Part shown: piece by piece, positions 1 through 8,948 of the stretch
Layout: every line of letters starts with the position of its first letter
Numbering within the stretch: position 1 is the stretch's first letter
From: Hydrogenophaga sp.
Lineage (GTDB): Bacteria > Pseudomonadota > Gammaproteobacteria > Burkholderiales > Burkholderiaceae_C
NCBI GenBank assembly: GCA_030682835.1
Contig: JAUXNG010000052.1
Coordinates: 1-47,156 of the forward strand
Direction of reading: 5' to 3'
Length of the DNA stretch: 47,156 nt
Translations under genes and position numbers: made by a program
The notes under the pieces: generated by a model
The model's input: only the letters and a program-made list of their open reading frames with translations
What the model was told of the DNA's origin: nothing
Databases searched by the model: none

Positions 1-1
1 C

Positions 2-862
2 GGCGGCCTGGACTTCACCAAGGACGACGAGAACGTCAACAGCCAGCCGTTCATGCGCTGGCGCGACCGCTTCCTGTTCGTGCAGGATGCAACTCTGACT
101 GCCCAGGCCGAAACCGGCGAGCGCAAGGGCCACTACCTGAATGTGACCGCGCCGACCCCGGAAGAGATGTACAAGCGTGCCGAGTTCGCCAAGGAAATCG
201 GCGCACCGATCATCATGCACGACTACCTCACCGGCGGCCTGACTGCCAACACGGGCCTGGCCAACTGGTGTCGCGACAACGGCATGCTGCTGCACATCCA
301 CCGCGCCATGCACGCCGTGATGGACCGCAACCCGCACCACGGCATCCACTTCCGCGTGCTCACCAAATGCCTGCGCCTGTCGGGTGGCGACCACCTGCAC
401 TCGGGCACGGTGGTGGGCAAGCTGGAAGGCGACCGCGCCTCCACGCTGGGCTGGATCGACATCATGCGCGACCGCTTCATCCCGGAAGACCGCAGCCGCG
501 GCATCTTCTTTGACCAGGACTTCGGCTCCATGCCCGGCGTGATGCCGGTGGCCTCGGGCGGCATCCACGTGTGGCACATGCCCGCGCTGGTCAACATTTT
601 TGGCGACGATTCGGTGCTGCAGTTCGGCGGCGGCACGCTGGGCCACCCCTGGGGCAATGCCGCCGGCGCCGCCGCCAACCGCGTGGCGCTGGAAGCCTGC
701 GTCAAGGCGCGTAACGAAGGCGTGGCGGTGGAGAAGGAAGGCAAGACCGTGCTGATGGACGCCGCCGAGCACTCGCCCGAACTGAAGATCGCCATGGAAA
801 CCTGGAAGGAAATCAAGTTCGAGTTTGACACCGTGGACAAGCTCGACATCGCCCACAAGTGA
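2..862 (+). CDS. cbbL: RuBisCO large subunit, form IA (5' truncated by window edge)
   Basis: Carboxylates ribulose-1,5-bisphosphate in the Calvin cycle. The reading frame is open from base 2, so the N-terminal ~40% lies outside the window. The first codons give [11 protein letters not shown], which holds the carbamylated active-site lysine (codon at 20-22) and the Mg-binding D/E. The HIHRAMHAV histidine segment follows, then loop 6 ([10 protein letters not shown], Lys codon at 419-421). Residues after loop 6 ([16 protein letters not shown], then [20 protein letters not shown]) match green-type form IA enzymes. Red-type form IC enzymes have a PLMIKGFY-like stretch there. The cbbS-cbbQ-cbbO genes downstream fit a form IAq operon. 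The promoter is not visible. Confidence 0.97.
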   Translation, partial: GGLDFTKDDENVNSQPFMRWRDRFLFVQDATLTAQAETGERKGHYLNVTAPTPEEMYKRAEFAKEIGAPIIMHDYLTGGLTANTGLANWCRDNGMLLHIHRAMHAVMDRNPHHGIHFRVLTKCLRLSGGDHLHSGTVVGKLEGDRASTLGWIDIMRDRFIPEDRSRGIFFDQDFGSMPGVMPVASGGIHVWHMPALVNIFGDDSVLQFGGGTLGHPWGNAAGAAANRVALEACVKARNEGVAVEKEGKTVLMDAAEHSPELKIAMETWKEIKFEFDTVDKLDIAHK

Positions 863-997
863 CTCCCTGTCGATTTCGCGCCATGACTTTGTCGCAAGCC
901 CTTGCCGTGCCTTCAGCACTGTCTGCGGTCTTGCTTCGCGTTCTGAATCGAACTTGACCGGTTCGGACGCACCCTCACTTTTTCAAGGACCCACACC

Positions 998-1351
998 ATG
1001 AGCACACAGGACTACCACAGCCGCCTCTCCGACCCCGCCAGCCGCAAGTTCGAGACCTTCTCCTACCTGCCGGCGATGACGCAGGACGAGATCCGCAAGC
1101 AGGTGCAATACCTGATCAAGAAGGGGCTGAACCCGGCCATCGAACACACGGAACCGCAGTACCTCATGGACTCGTACTGGTACATGTGGAAGCTGCCGCT
1201 GTTCGGCGAGACCGACGTGGACGTGGTGCTGGCCGAATGCGAGGCGTGCCACAAGGCCAACCCCGACAACCATGTGCGCCTGCTCGGCTACGACAACTTC
1301 AAGCAGTCGCAGGGGGCCAGCATGGTGATTTATCGGGGAAAAACTGTTTAG
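998..1351 (+). CDS. cbbS: RuBisCO small subunit
   Basis: 117-residue small subunit that caps the L8 core of form I RuBisCO. It has the usual landmarks: FETFSYLP near the N-terminus, the [13 protein letters not shown] helix, the [11 protein letters not shown] strand and the C-terminal [14 protein letters not shown]. The length suits bacterial form IA and it lacks the C-terminal extension of red-type small subunits. The ATG is preceded by AAGGA about 10 bases upstream. It lies 135 bp after cbbL with no terminator seen, so it is probably co-transcribed. Confidence 0.97.
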   Translation: MSTQDYHSRLSDPASRKFETFSYLPAMTQDEIRKQVQYLIKKGLNPAIEHTEPQYLMDSYWYMWKLPLFGETDVDVVLAECEACHKANPDNHVRLLGYDNFKQSQGASMVIYRGKTV

Positions 1352-1355
1352 CTTT

Positions 1356-1600
1356 TGACCCCCCGCGCCGCCTGCGGCGTCACCCCCCAGGGGGCGATGC
1401 CTGTGGCCTGGCGGAGCCAGTTCCACGGCATCCCTGGCCAAAGGCACGCGCTCCGGACATTGAGTTGGCGTTTCTTCTCTTGCGACCACCCGTGAGCGAG
1501 GCGCGGGGTGGCTGACGCAGTGAGGTAAAGGAGGAGCCGGCCACAGGCCGGCGGGGGACACGAACGGAGTCGGCCGCCCTGTGCCACGCGGCGCAGGCCA
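1356..1600. repeat. GC-rich palindromic interspersed repeat in the cbbS-cbbQ spacer
   Basis: The 269-bp spacer has no gene. It opens with two adjacent palindromes: GCGCCGC facing GCGGCGT around 1364-1380, then a C6/G5 palindrome at about 1383-1394. A perfect 7-bp stem follows at 1536-1552 (GCCGGCC, loop ACA, GGCCGGC). The first part resembles, from memory, repeats common between genes in Comamonadaceae, and its layout parallels the segment inside cbbO at 4262-4350. In the transcript these hairpins could stabilise the abundant cbbLS message or attenuate cbbQO. No T-tract follows, so a classical terminator is unlikely. Confidence 0.55.
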
Positions 1601-1620
1601 ACGAAGCAACGGAGACGCAC

Positions 1621-2424
1621 ATGAGCGAAACATTGGATGCCTACAGAGTCGCGCAGCAACCCTACTACCGCCCGGTGGCCGACGAGGTCGAGCTGTATGA
1701 AGCCGCGTATTCGGTGCGCATGCCCATGATGCTCAAGGGCCCCACCGGCTGCGGCAAGACGCGCTTCGTCGAGTACATGGCGTGGAAGCTGAACAAGCCG
1801 CTCATCACCGTGGCCTGCAACGAAGACATGACCGCCAGCGACCTGGTCGGCCGCTTCCTGCTCGACGCTCAAGGCACCCGCTGGCAGGACGGCCCGCTGG
1901 CCATGGCTGCGCGTTTTGGCGCCATCTGCTACCTCGACGAGGTGGTCGAGGCCCGGCAGGACACCACCGTGGTCATCCACCCGCTGACCGACAACCGCCG
2001 CGTGCTGCCGCTGGAAAAAAAGGGCGAACTGGTCAAGGCGCACCCTGACTTCCAGATCGTCATCTCCTACAACCCGGGCTACCAGAGCCTGATGAAGGAC
2101 CTCAAGCAGTCCACCAAACAGCGCTTCGGTGCGCTCGATTTCAACTACCCCGCACACGCGGTGGAAACCGAAATCGTCGCCCACGAAACCGGCGTGAGCG
2201 CCGACGTAGCCGGCAAGCTGGTCGGCATTGCCGAGCGCGCGCGCAACCTCAAGGGCCATGGGCTGGACGAAGGCATTTCCACCCGCATGCTGATCTACGC
2301 GGGCAGCCTGATCGCGCAGGGTGTGGCCGCGCAGGCCGCCTGCCGTGTGGCCCTGGTGCGCCCGATCACCGACGACCCGGACATGCGCGACGCACTGGAT
2401 GCCGCCGTCGCCACGTTCTTCTGA
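1621..2424 (+). CDS. cbbQ: CbbQ, MoxR-type AAA+ ATPase of the RuBisCO activase
   Basis: 267-residue AAA+ ATPase that works with CbbO to eject inhibitory sugar phosphates from form I RuBisCO. Walker A is GPTGCGKT at residues 40-47, Walker B is AICYLDE at 101-107, and the sensor region reads VISYNPGYQ. The length is normal for CbbQ/NorQ. The identity as CbbQ rather than NorQ rests on the position directly after cbbLS and before cbbO. The start has GGAG about 9 bases upstream (gcaacggagacgcac then ATG). The gap to cbbO is only 6 bp, so the two are translated together. Confidence 0.95.
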   Translation: MSETLDAYRVAQQPYYRPVADEVELYEAAYSVRMPMMLKGPTGCGKTRFVEYMAWKLNKPLITVACNEDMTASDLVGRFLLDAQGTRWQDGPLAMAARFGAICYLDEVVEARQDTTVVIHPLTDNRRVLPLEKKGELVKAHPDFQIVISYNPGYQSLMKDLKQSTKQRFGALDFNYPAHAVETEIVAHETGVSADVAGKLVGIAERARNLKGHGLDEGISTRMLIYAGSLIAQGVAAQAACRVALVRPITDDPDMRDALDAAVATFF

Positions 2425-2430
2425 CGAGTC

Positions 2431-4872
2431 ATGAGCGTTCACCTGCACGACCACGCCGAGTGGACCGACCAGCTGGAGACCGGCTCGCGCGAGCTGCTGG
2501 AGCGCTGCTGGCCGGATGCCACCAAAGTGTTCTCAGCACGTGGGCTGGACAACTATGTCAAGGGTGCCGCCGCCTTGCGTGGCCTGGGCCGCGGCCATGA
2601 ACTGGTGGACGCGTGGATCGACGGTGCACCCCAGGTGGCGCAGGAGATCGGCGAAGACGTGGTGGGTGAGCTCGCCACCACCGCGCTGCTGCTCGCGTCC
2701 AAGACCTCGGGCGCGGTGATCGAGCTGGTGCTGGCCACCGCACCCACCGCCGCCCGCCGCCTGGCCGACGCGGCGCTGTTCACGCAGTACCTGCAGTTCC
2801 TCAACACGCTCGTGGCACAGGCACCTCGCGGGCTTCGGCCCATGCTGGGCCAGCTCGACACCTTGTTTGGCCAGCTCACGCTGGGCGGCCTGCGCCGCTG
2901 GGCCACCTGGGGGGCGCAGGCGCACCGCACGCACTATGAGGAGCAGGTGGCCTACTTCGGCCTGCAGTCCAAAGAGTCGCTCGCCATGCTGCAGCAGGAA
3001 CGCAAGGGCACGCTGCTGGTGGACGTGCAGCGGCGTATCAACCTCTACCTGCGCGCGCTCTGGGGCCGCGACTTTTACATGCGGCCGACCGCGGGTGACT
3101 TTGAATCAAGGGACGGCTACCGCCCCTTCATTGAAGACCACTTCATCAACCTGCCCGACGCCTACGACGCGGTCGAAGGCAACACCGGCACCGTGGACGC
3201 CACCGAGCTGTACCGCGCCGCAGCTTCCCACGCGGCTGCCCACGTGGTGTTCACGCGCCAGCCCATCTCGGCTGAGGCGCTCAGCCCCTGGCAGATGGCG
3301 CTGATCGGCGCGGTGGAAGACGCGCGCGTCGAGGCTCTCACGCTGGTGCGTTTCCCCGGCCTGCGCCCGCTGTGGGCCAGCCTGCACACCGCCACCCCCG
3401 CACAGAGCACAACGGCGGGCGACTGGCTCAACCGCCTGGCGCGCGCGCTGATCGACCCCGCCTATGAAGACGCCCACCCCTGGATCGCCCAGGGTCGCGC
3501 CCTGCTGGCCGAGGCGCTGCCGCGCATCCAGGTCAGCCCGCACGAGAACACCGTGTCCTGGGACATTGGCGTGCAGCTGGCGCACAGCTACCGCGAGCTC
3601 ACGCAGGGGCCGGCTTTCCAGCCCCGCAACGACGTGCTGACGGCGGCCTACCGCGACGACAACCGCTACTTCTGGGCTTTTGACGGCTTCGATTTCGAAC
3701 GCGGCATCGCCGCTGGCGCCGAGCCGCCTCAGCAGGTGCGCAAGAGGGTGGACCTGATGGCCTTCGTGAACGAACTCGAGGTGGAGGGCGCTGGCGACGA
3801 CGCGCAGGAAATCTGGGTGCTGGGCACCGAGCTGTTCCCCTACGAAGACCTGGGTGTGTCCTTCAACGAGAGCGAGGGGCGCGAACCGGTACTGCCGCCC
3901 GTGCACTACGGGGAATGGGACCACATGATCCAGCTCGAACGCCCGGCCTGGGCCACGGTGCAGGAGCGCCGCCCCAAGGCCGGCGACCCGGCGGTGATCG
4001 ACCGCGTGCTGACAGAACACCGGCGCCTGATCGGTCGCATGAAACACATCCTGGACGCCATGCAGCCGCAGGGCGTGCAGCGCATCCGCAAGCTCGAAGA
4101 TGGCGACGAGATCGACCTCAACGCCGCGCTGGCATCCGTGCTCGACATGCGCATGGGCCGCCAGCCAGACCCCCGCATCATGATGCGCAGCGTGCGCAAG
4201 ACGCGCGACATCTCGGTGCTGGTCTTGCTTGACCTCTCGCATTCCACGAACGACAAAGTCCAAAGCTCCCAGGCTCCGCCGCTGCGCGGGGCGCTGCCTC
4301 CCGAGGGGGCAGGCTCGCCCTTGGGGCGGCCCGGCGAGCGAGCCGTCGGCCAGGAAGAGACCGTGCTCGACCTCACCCGCTCGGCCTGCGCGCTGCTGGC
4401 CGATGCGATCCACAAGGTGGGCGACCCGTTTGCCATCCACGGCTTCTGCTCCGACGGCCGGCACGACGTGAACTACTGGCGCTTCAAGGACTTTGAGCAG
4501 CCCTACGACGACACCGCCAAAGCGCGCCTGGCTGGCATGGAGGGGAAGCTCTCCACCCGCATGGGCGCGGCCATCCGCCACGCCACGGCGGCACTCCGGG
4601 CCCAGCGCAGCAGCAAGAAGCTGCTGCTGGTCATCACCGACGGCGAGCCTGCCGACGTGGATGTGCGCGACCCGCAGTACCTGCGCCACGACGCGAAGAA
4701 AGCGGTGGAAGCCGCCGGCCGCCAGGGGATCACCACCTACTGCATGAGCCTGGACCCGCGCGCCGACCCGTATGTGCGCCGCATCTTTGGCGAGCGGCAC
4801 TACCTGGTGGTGGACCGGGTGGAGCGCCTGCCCGAGAAACTGCCCCTGCTGTACGCAGGCCTCACGCGTTAG
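2431..4872 (+). CDS. cbbO: CbbO, VWA-domain RuBisCO activase adaptor, with an insertion in the VWA domain
   Basis: 813 residues. CbbO binds RuBisCO through its C-terminal VWA domain and sits on the CbbQ hexamer. The long N-terminal helical region is typical. The VWA MIDAS DxSxS is D601-L-S-H-S605 and a later metal-site TDGE is at about 736-739. Between the MIDAS and the expected ETVLDLTRSACALLADAI helix there are roughly 28 extra residues (about 611-638, rich in P, G, A and R). They are encoded by a GC-rich sequence resembling an intergenic repeat. The frame stays open to a normal C-terminus, so the gene is not disrupted, but activity of this variant is uncertain. The last 11 bp overlap the 3' end of the convergent sensor-kinase gene. 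Confidence 0.93.
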   Translation: MSVHLHDHAEWTDQLETGSRELLERCWPDATKVFSARGLDNYVKGAAALRGLGRGHELVDAWIDGAPQVAQEIGEDVVGELATTALLLASKTSGAVIELVLATAPTAARRLADAALFTQYLQFLNTLVAQAPRGLRPMLGQLDTLFGQLTLGGLRRWATWGAQAHRTHYEEQVAYFGLQSKESLAMLQQERKGTLLVDVQRRINLYLRALWGRDFYMRPTAGDFESRDGYRPFIEDHFINLPDAYDAVEGNTGTVDATELYRAAASHAAAHVVFTRQPISAEALSPWQMALIGAVEDARVEALTLVRFPGLRPLWASLHTATPAQSTTAGDWLNRLARALIDPAYEDAHPWIAQGRALLAEALPRIQVSPHENTVSWDIGVQLAHSYRELTQGPAFQPRNDVLTAAYRDDNRYFWAFDGFDFERGIAAGAEPPQQVRKRVDLMAFVNELEVEGAGDDAQEIWVLGTELFPYEDLGVSFNESEGREPVLPPVHYGEWDHMIQLERPAWATVQERRPKAGDPAVIDRVLTEHRRLIGRMKHILDAMQPQGVQRIRKLEDGDEIDLNAALASVLDMRMGRQPDPRIMMRSVRKTRDISVLVLLDLSHSTNDKVQSSQAPPLRGALPPEGAGSPLGRPGERAVGQEETVLDLTRSACALLADAIHKVGDPFAIHGFCSDGRHDVNYWRFKDFEQPYDDTAKARLAGMEGKLSTRMGAAIRHATAALRAQRSSKKLLLVITDGEPADVDVRDPQYLRHDAKKAVEAAGRQGITTYCMSLDPRADPYVRRIFGERHYLVVDRVERLPEKLPLLYAGLTR
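4262..4350. repeat. In-frame GC-rich repeat within cbbO
   Basis: Contains three short dyads in a row: a CCGC/GCGG pair near 4278-4290, an imperfect GCCTCCC/GGGGGC around 4295-4310 and an imperfect CGCCCT/TGGGGCG near 4316-4327. This arrangement recalls palindromic repeats that are normally intergenic in Comamonadaceae. It adds about 28 codons without a stop. Flanking cbbO sequence resumes cleanly on both sides, which suggests insertion into an intact gene. Confidence 0.6.
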
Positions 4873-7708
4873 GGGGGCTGGTTGCTTCGCCCTGCGCGGG
4901 GTTCCACAGCGGCAGCCAGAGCGTGACCGTGGTGCCTTCGCCCGGGGCGCTGGCGACGCCCACCTCGCCGCCGTGCAGCTCCACGATTTCCTTCACGATG
5001 CTCATGCCCAGGCCCGTGCCCGGTATGTGGCCCGAGGTGTCGGCGCGGTAGAAGCGCTCGAACACGCGCGCCACCTGCCCGGGTGTCATGCCCATGCCCT
5101 GGTCGCGGATCTCGATGCCGGCACGCCTGGCGGCTGCATCCAGCACACAGCGCACCCGCACCGCGTCGCTGCCCGGCGAATACTTGTAGGCGTTGGACAG
5201 CACGTTCAGCACCGCCTGCTGGAGCTTGGCACGGTCGGCGCGCACGGGCAGCGGTGCCGGCGCGGCCTGCAGCGCGGGCTGGGGCCGGCCATCGGGCGGG
5301 TTGTAGTCGGTCAGCACCTGCTGCACCAGTGCGGGCAGGGCCAGGGGCTCCAGCACGAAGTCCGTGCCCTGGCGCGCCTCGATGCGGGCCAGGTCGAGCA
5401 GCTCGTCGATGATGGTGGACATGCGGGTGGCCTGGCGCGAAATTGTTTCCAGCAGGTCGCGCCGTTTTTCTTCGCTGAAGCTGCGCGCCAGCAGCAGTTC
5501 GGAAAAGCCGTAGATGCTGGCCATGGGCGTGCGCAGTTCGTGTGCAGCGGTGGACAGGAACTCGCTCTTCATGCGGTCCACCTCGGTCTCGTGTGTGACG
5601 TCGCGGAAATACAGCACCAGCGACACGTTTGCCGAGGCCGACACGCGCACGTCCAGCTCCAGCATGCGGTTGCCCGCGCCGGTCAGTTCCAGCAGCCGGC
5701 GGCGTGGCGCCCGCGCAGCGTCGGCCGCACCTCCCGCCCCCTGTTCGGGCTGCTCGCCCCGCAGACCGGCGATATCAGGGAAGTCGTCTGCGCTGCGGCA
5801 CAGCGCGCCCATGCGGGACGCAAACGCCGACTCGCTCAGGCCCTCCACGTCGGCGGCCGACAGGCCCGTCATGCGCTGAAACGCCTCGTTGGCAAAGTTC
5901 GCCTGCAAGCGGTGGTCGAAGGACACAAAGCCGTCCGGGCTCAGGGCGAAGATGGTGTTGAGCTGCTCGGAGCGGTCAGACAGCTCCTGGGTGCGCTGGC
6001 CCACCAGCCGCTCCAGGTCCTGGCGGTATTCCTCCAGCTCGGCCTCCACCGCCTTGCGTTCGGAGATGTCGCGCTGAAGTACAAACACGAAGGTCTTCCC
6101 ATCCCATTCGGCCAGGCTGACCGACACCTCGGCGTCGTAGGTGCTGCCGTCGCGGCGGCGGTGGACCGTCTGCAGAAACAGGCCGGCCGGACCCACCGTC
6201 TGCAGGATGGTCTGCACCTCGGCCCGGCTGTGGCTGGCGTCCCAGTCGCTCACGTGCAGGCGCATCATCTCGTCGGCGGTGTAGCCCAGCATGGCCGCGC
6301 TCTTGGGGTTGGCCTCGAACACCGTGCCATCAGCGTTGAGGATCACCACGCCGTCCCGCTCGTTCTCGAACAGGGCGCGGCGGCGCGAGGCCTCGTCGGC
6401 AATGAGCTGTTGCGCCTGGTACTGCGCCTCGTCCTGCTCGGCGATGGTGTCGAGCAGCACGTTGAAATGCCGCGCCAGCTGCTCCAGCTCATCGTTGCGG
6501 GAGGAGCGGGGTACGCGCTGCCACCGGTGGCCCTTGCGCACGGCCGACATGGTGCGCACGATGTCGGCCAGGCGCTGGGTGATCTGCTGGCCGGCCGAAA
6601 GGAAGGCCAGCGAGATGGCCAGCATCGTCAGCGCCAGCAGGGCGGCCACCATCCACATCAGCAGGTGGATGCTGCTCTGGTAGGGGGCGTAGGGGAAGGC
6701 CACGCCCAGCATGCCCACGCGCTGCCCGTCGCCGTTGACGATGGGCTCGTAGGCCGCCAGGTGGTCGGCGCCGTCGAACACCAGCCGGCTGTGCCAGGGC
6801 AGGCCCTGTTCCAGCACCGCCCCGACCACTTCGCCGTTCACCGGTGTGCCCACGCTGCGATGCCCCTGCGCCCGCTGGTGGCTCATGGCCACGTGCACTG
6901 GCCCCAGGGTGATCGAGGTGATGCCTTCGGCGTCATCGGGCAGCGAGCCCACGGGGTAGATGATTTCGCGCATGTGCTCGATCAGCGAGGTGTTGCGGTT
7001 GAGCAGCACGCCGCCGAGCAGGATGGCGTCCGGGATGTCCACGCCCAGCGGGAAATGGGCACCGGCGTTGATCAGCAGCCCGCGCGTCTCGGTCTGCGCC
7101 GCCTCGCCGCTGCTGCGGGCCAGCGTCACCCGGGCGCTTGCGGGAAACGCTGTGGAGAAGGCTTCAAGCGTCTGCTCGTCGAACACCTCGTAGGCCGAGT
7201 TGGCCACGCCGATGGCCGCCTGACGGATCACGAACGAGTCGGGCAGTCGTGTGTCGGCGGCCACTGGCGTGTTGGCCGCGAAGATGCGGCCGTCGGCCAT
7301 GGCGAGCAGGAGGTAGTCCAGGCCCGCGCTTTCGGCCGCGGCCGACAGCGCGCGCTGTCGCTCCTCGGCGGAGCGGCCGGCCTCCAGCAGGTCGCGCATG
7401 CGGTCGGAGCGGGCCAGCTGGGCCACGCGCACGCCGGTTTCCAGCCGCACCTGGTTCAGGTAGTTGCGGCTCGCCGCCAGGTGGCTGCGCAGGTTGGAGT
7501 CCAGCAGGTCCTGTGCCCGCTGACCACCCAGCACCACCAGAGCCCCGATCACGAGCGGAAATGCGACCAGAAAGGGCATGAGCCCCAGTGCGATCAGCCG
7601 GAAACGCAGAGACCCGTCCCAGCGCTGACGCAAGGGGCTTCTCAGGGTGCCTGGGGGAAAGGGTTCAGTTTCGTCCAGAAACGTCGATACCGGATCGTGT
7701 TCGGTCAT
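4862..7708 (-). CDS. Membrane sensor histidine kinase (periplasmic sensor, HAMP, PAS, HisKA, HATPase_c)
   Basis: 948 residues from the ATG at 7708; an in-frame ATG at 7783 would leave less room for the divergent promoter. Transmembrane helix 1 lies at about 36-62, a ~280-residue periplasmic domain of Cache type at 66-345, helix 2 at 347-371 and HAMP at 372-425. A PAS domain follows at about 446-560 and a second, looser PAS at 583-705. HisKA has the phospho-acceptor H723 in STAAHELRTP. The ATPase has an N box near 837-844 (LSNAYKYS), DQGMGM at 869-874 and GTGLGM at 897-902. No receiver domain or response-regulator gene is nearby, so the output partner is unknown. It diverges from a periplasmic binding lipoprotein across 112 bp, which suggests a shared signal. 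Confidence 0.9.
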   Translation of the reverse strand: MTEHDPVSTFLDETEPFPPGTLRSPLRQRWDGSLRFRLIALGLMPFLVAFPLVIGALVVLGGQRAQDLLDSNLRSHLAASRNYLNQVRLETGVRVAQLARSDRMRDLLEAGRSAEERQRALSAAAESAGLDYLLLAMADGRIFAANTPVAADTRLPDSFVIRQAAIGVANSAYEVFDEQTLEAFSTAFPASARVTLARSSGEAAQTETRGLLINAGAHFPLGVDIPDAILLGGVLLNRNTSLIEHMREIIYPVGSLPDDAEGITSITLGPVHVAMSHQRAQGHRSVGTPVNGEVVGAVLEQGLPWHSRLVFDGADHLAAYEPIVNGDGQRVGMLGVAFPYAPYQSSIHLLMWMVAALLALTMLAISLAFLSAGQQITQRLADIVRTMSAVRKGHRWQRVPRSSRNDELEQLARHFNVLLDTIAEQDEAQYQAQQLIADEASRRRALFENERDGVVILNADGTVFEANPKSAAMLGYTADEMMRLHVSDWDASHSRAEVQTILQTVGPAGLFLQTVHRRRDGSTYDAEVSVSLAEWDGKTFVFVLQRDISERKAVEAELEEYRQDLERLVGQRTQELSDRSEQLNTIFALSPDGFVSFDHRLQANFANEAFQRMTGLSAADVEGLSESAFASRMGALCRSADDFPDIAGLRGEQPEQGAGGAADAARAPRRRLLELTGAGNRMLELDVRVSASANVSLVLYFRDVTHETEVDRMKSEFLSTAAHELRTPMASIYGFSELLLARSFSEEKRRDLLETISRQATRMSTIIDELLDLARIEARQGTDFVLEPLALPALVQQVLTDYNPPDGRPQPALQAAPAPLPVRADRAKLQQAVLNVLSNAYKYSPGSDAVRVRCVLDAAARRAGIEIRDQGMGMTPGQVARVFERFYRADTSGHIPGTGLGMSIVKEIVELHGGEVGVASAPGEGTTVTLWLPLWNPAQGEATSPPNA

Positions 7709-7820
7709 GAATCGGGAATCGGCCTGACCCGGGTGGGTACCGGCCTTGGGTTGGTTGGCGGTCTGGCGTTCACCGGTGTGCATTCACCCAGCCTGGCCTC
7801 TCTTTGTTATCGGTACAAAA

Positions 7821-8924
7821 ATGAAAAAATTGCCTGTTATTTTTCTGCTGACCTGCGTCGCGTGGCTGAGCGCCTGCAGCCCGCCCCCACCCATCAAGGT
7901 GGGCTTCATCGGGGGGCTGACCGACCGCAACTCGGACAACGGGCAATCGGGTCTCAACGGGGTGATCCTGGCGGTGGAGCAGTTCAACCGCGCCGGCGGC
8001 GTGGACGGGCGCATGGTCGAACTGCTGCCCAAGGACGATGCGCAGGACAAGGTGGTGGCCGCGCGCTCGTCCGAAGAACTGGTGGCCGCCCAGGTGGAGG
8101 CCATCGTGGGGCCCTTCACCAGCAGCATGGCGGCGGTGATCGTGCCCATCACGGGTGCAGCCGGCATCTTCCAGGTCAGTCCGACCGTGACTTCCATGGC
8201 CTTCTACGGCAAGGACGACAACCTGTTCCGCGTCAACCGCACCACGCGCGACAACGCGCAAGACTACGCACGCGTGATGGTGGGCATGGGCCAGAAGCGC
8301 ATTGCGGTGGCCTATGACCTGCGCAACCGCAACTTCAGCGAATCGTGGCTCACCGAGTTCCGGGCGGCGCTGGACACCCTGGGCGCCACCGTGGTGGCGG
8401 CCGTTCCTTTCGAGTCGGGCTCAGACACCGATATCGCCGCCGTGGTGCAGGGCATGGTGGACGCGAAGCCCGACAGCCTGTTCTACATTGCCGGGGCGCT
8501 CGACGTGGCCCGCCTTGCCCAGCATTCGCGCAAACTGGCGCCCACGCTGCCCATCGGCGCGTCGGAATGGGCCGCTACCGAGCAGCTCATCGAACTGGGG
8601 GGCCCGGTGGTGGAAGGCCTGCTGATCGTGCAGAACTACGACCGCGACGACACATCGGAGCGCTTCAAGGCCTTCAGCGAAGCGTATTTCAAGCGCTTCC
8701 AGCGCAACCCGGGCTACAGCTCGGTCTCGGCGTTTGATGCAGCCACCGTGGTGCTGCAGGCGCTGAAGAACCGCCAGAAGGGCGAAACCGTCAAGGCCGC
8801 TGCGCTGCGCAGCAACCCCTACCCGGGCCTTCAGCAGCAGATGGTGTTTGACGCCAACGGCGACACGCAGCGCAAGGTGTACTTCACCGAAATCCGCGAC
8901 GGCCGCTACCGCAAGATTCCCTGA
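7821..8924 (+). CDS. ABC-type substrate-binding lipoprotein (Leu/Ile/Val-binding-like)
   Basis: 367 residues. The start is the ATG at 7821, which gives MKKLPVIFLLTCVAWLSAC, a lipoprotein signal peptide with lipobox LSAC and C19 as the lipidated residue. The mature part has the type 1 periplasmic-binding fold: IKVGFIGGLTDRNSDNG at the start, then AVEQFNRAGGVDGR, VEAIVGPFTSSMAAV, and a second lobe from about RIAVAYDLRNRNFSESW. Such proteins normally feed amino acids or similar ligands to an ABC permease, but no permease or ATPase gene is next to it. The divergent sensor kinase suggests it may instead present a ligand to that kinase. The ligand cannot be read from the sequence. Confidence 0.88.
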   Translation: MKKLPVIFLLTCVAWLSACSPPPPIKVGFIGGLTDRNSDNGQSGLNGVILAVEQFNRAGGVDGRMVELLPKDDAQDKVVAARSSEELVAAQVEAIVGPFTSSMAAVIVPITGAAGIFQVSPTVTSMAFYGKDDNLFRVNRTTRDNAQDYARVMVGMGQKRIAVAYDLRNRNFSESWLTEFRAALDTLGATVVAAVPFESGSDTDIAAVVQGMVDAKPDSLFYIAGALDVARLAQHSRKLAPTLPIGASEWAATEQLIELGGPVVEGLLIVQNYDRDDTSERFKAFSEAYFKRFQRNPGYSSVSAFDAATVVLQALKNRQKGETVKAAALRSNPYPGLQQQMVFDANGDTQRKVYFTEIRDGRYRKIP

Positions 8925-8948
8925 AGCGCCCGGGCTTCGGTGGCGGCC

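Noticed and set aside
4772..8317. 1181-codon open frame on the + strand
   Set aside because: It is antisense to the sensor-kinase gene, rich in H, Q, G and R, and has no domain. It is a shadow of GC-rich codon use.
8922..8939. Hairpin between the binding lipoprotein and the cyclodeaminase genes
   Set aside because: GAAGC and GCTTC give only a 5-bp stem without T-tract; too weak to call a terminator.
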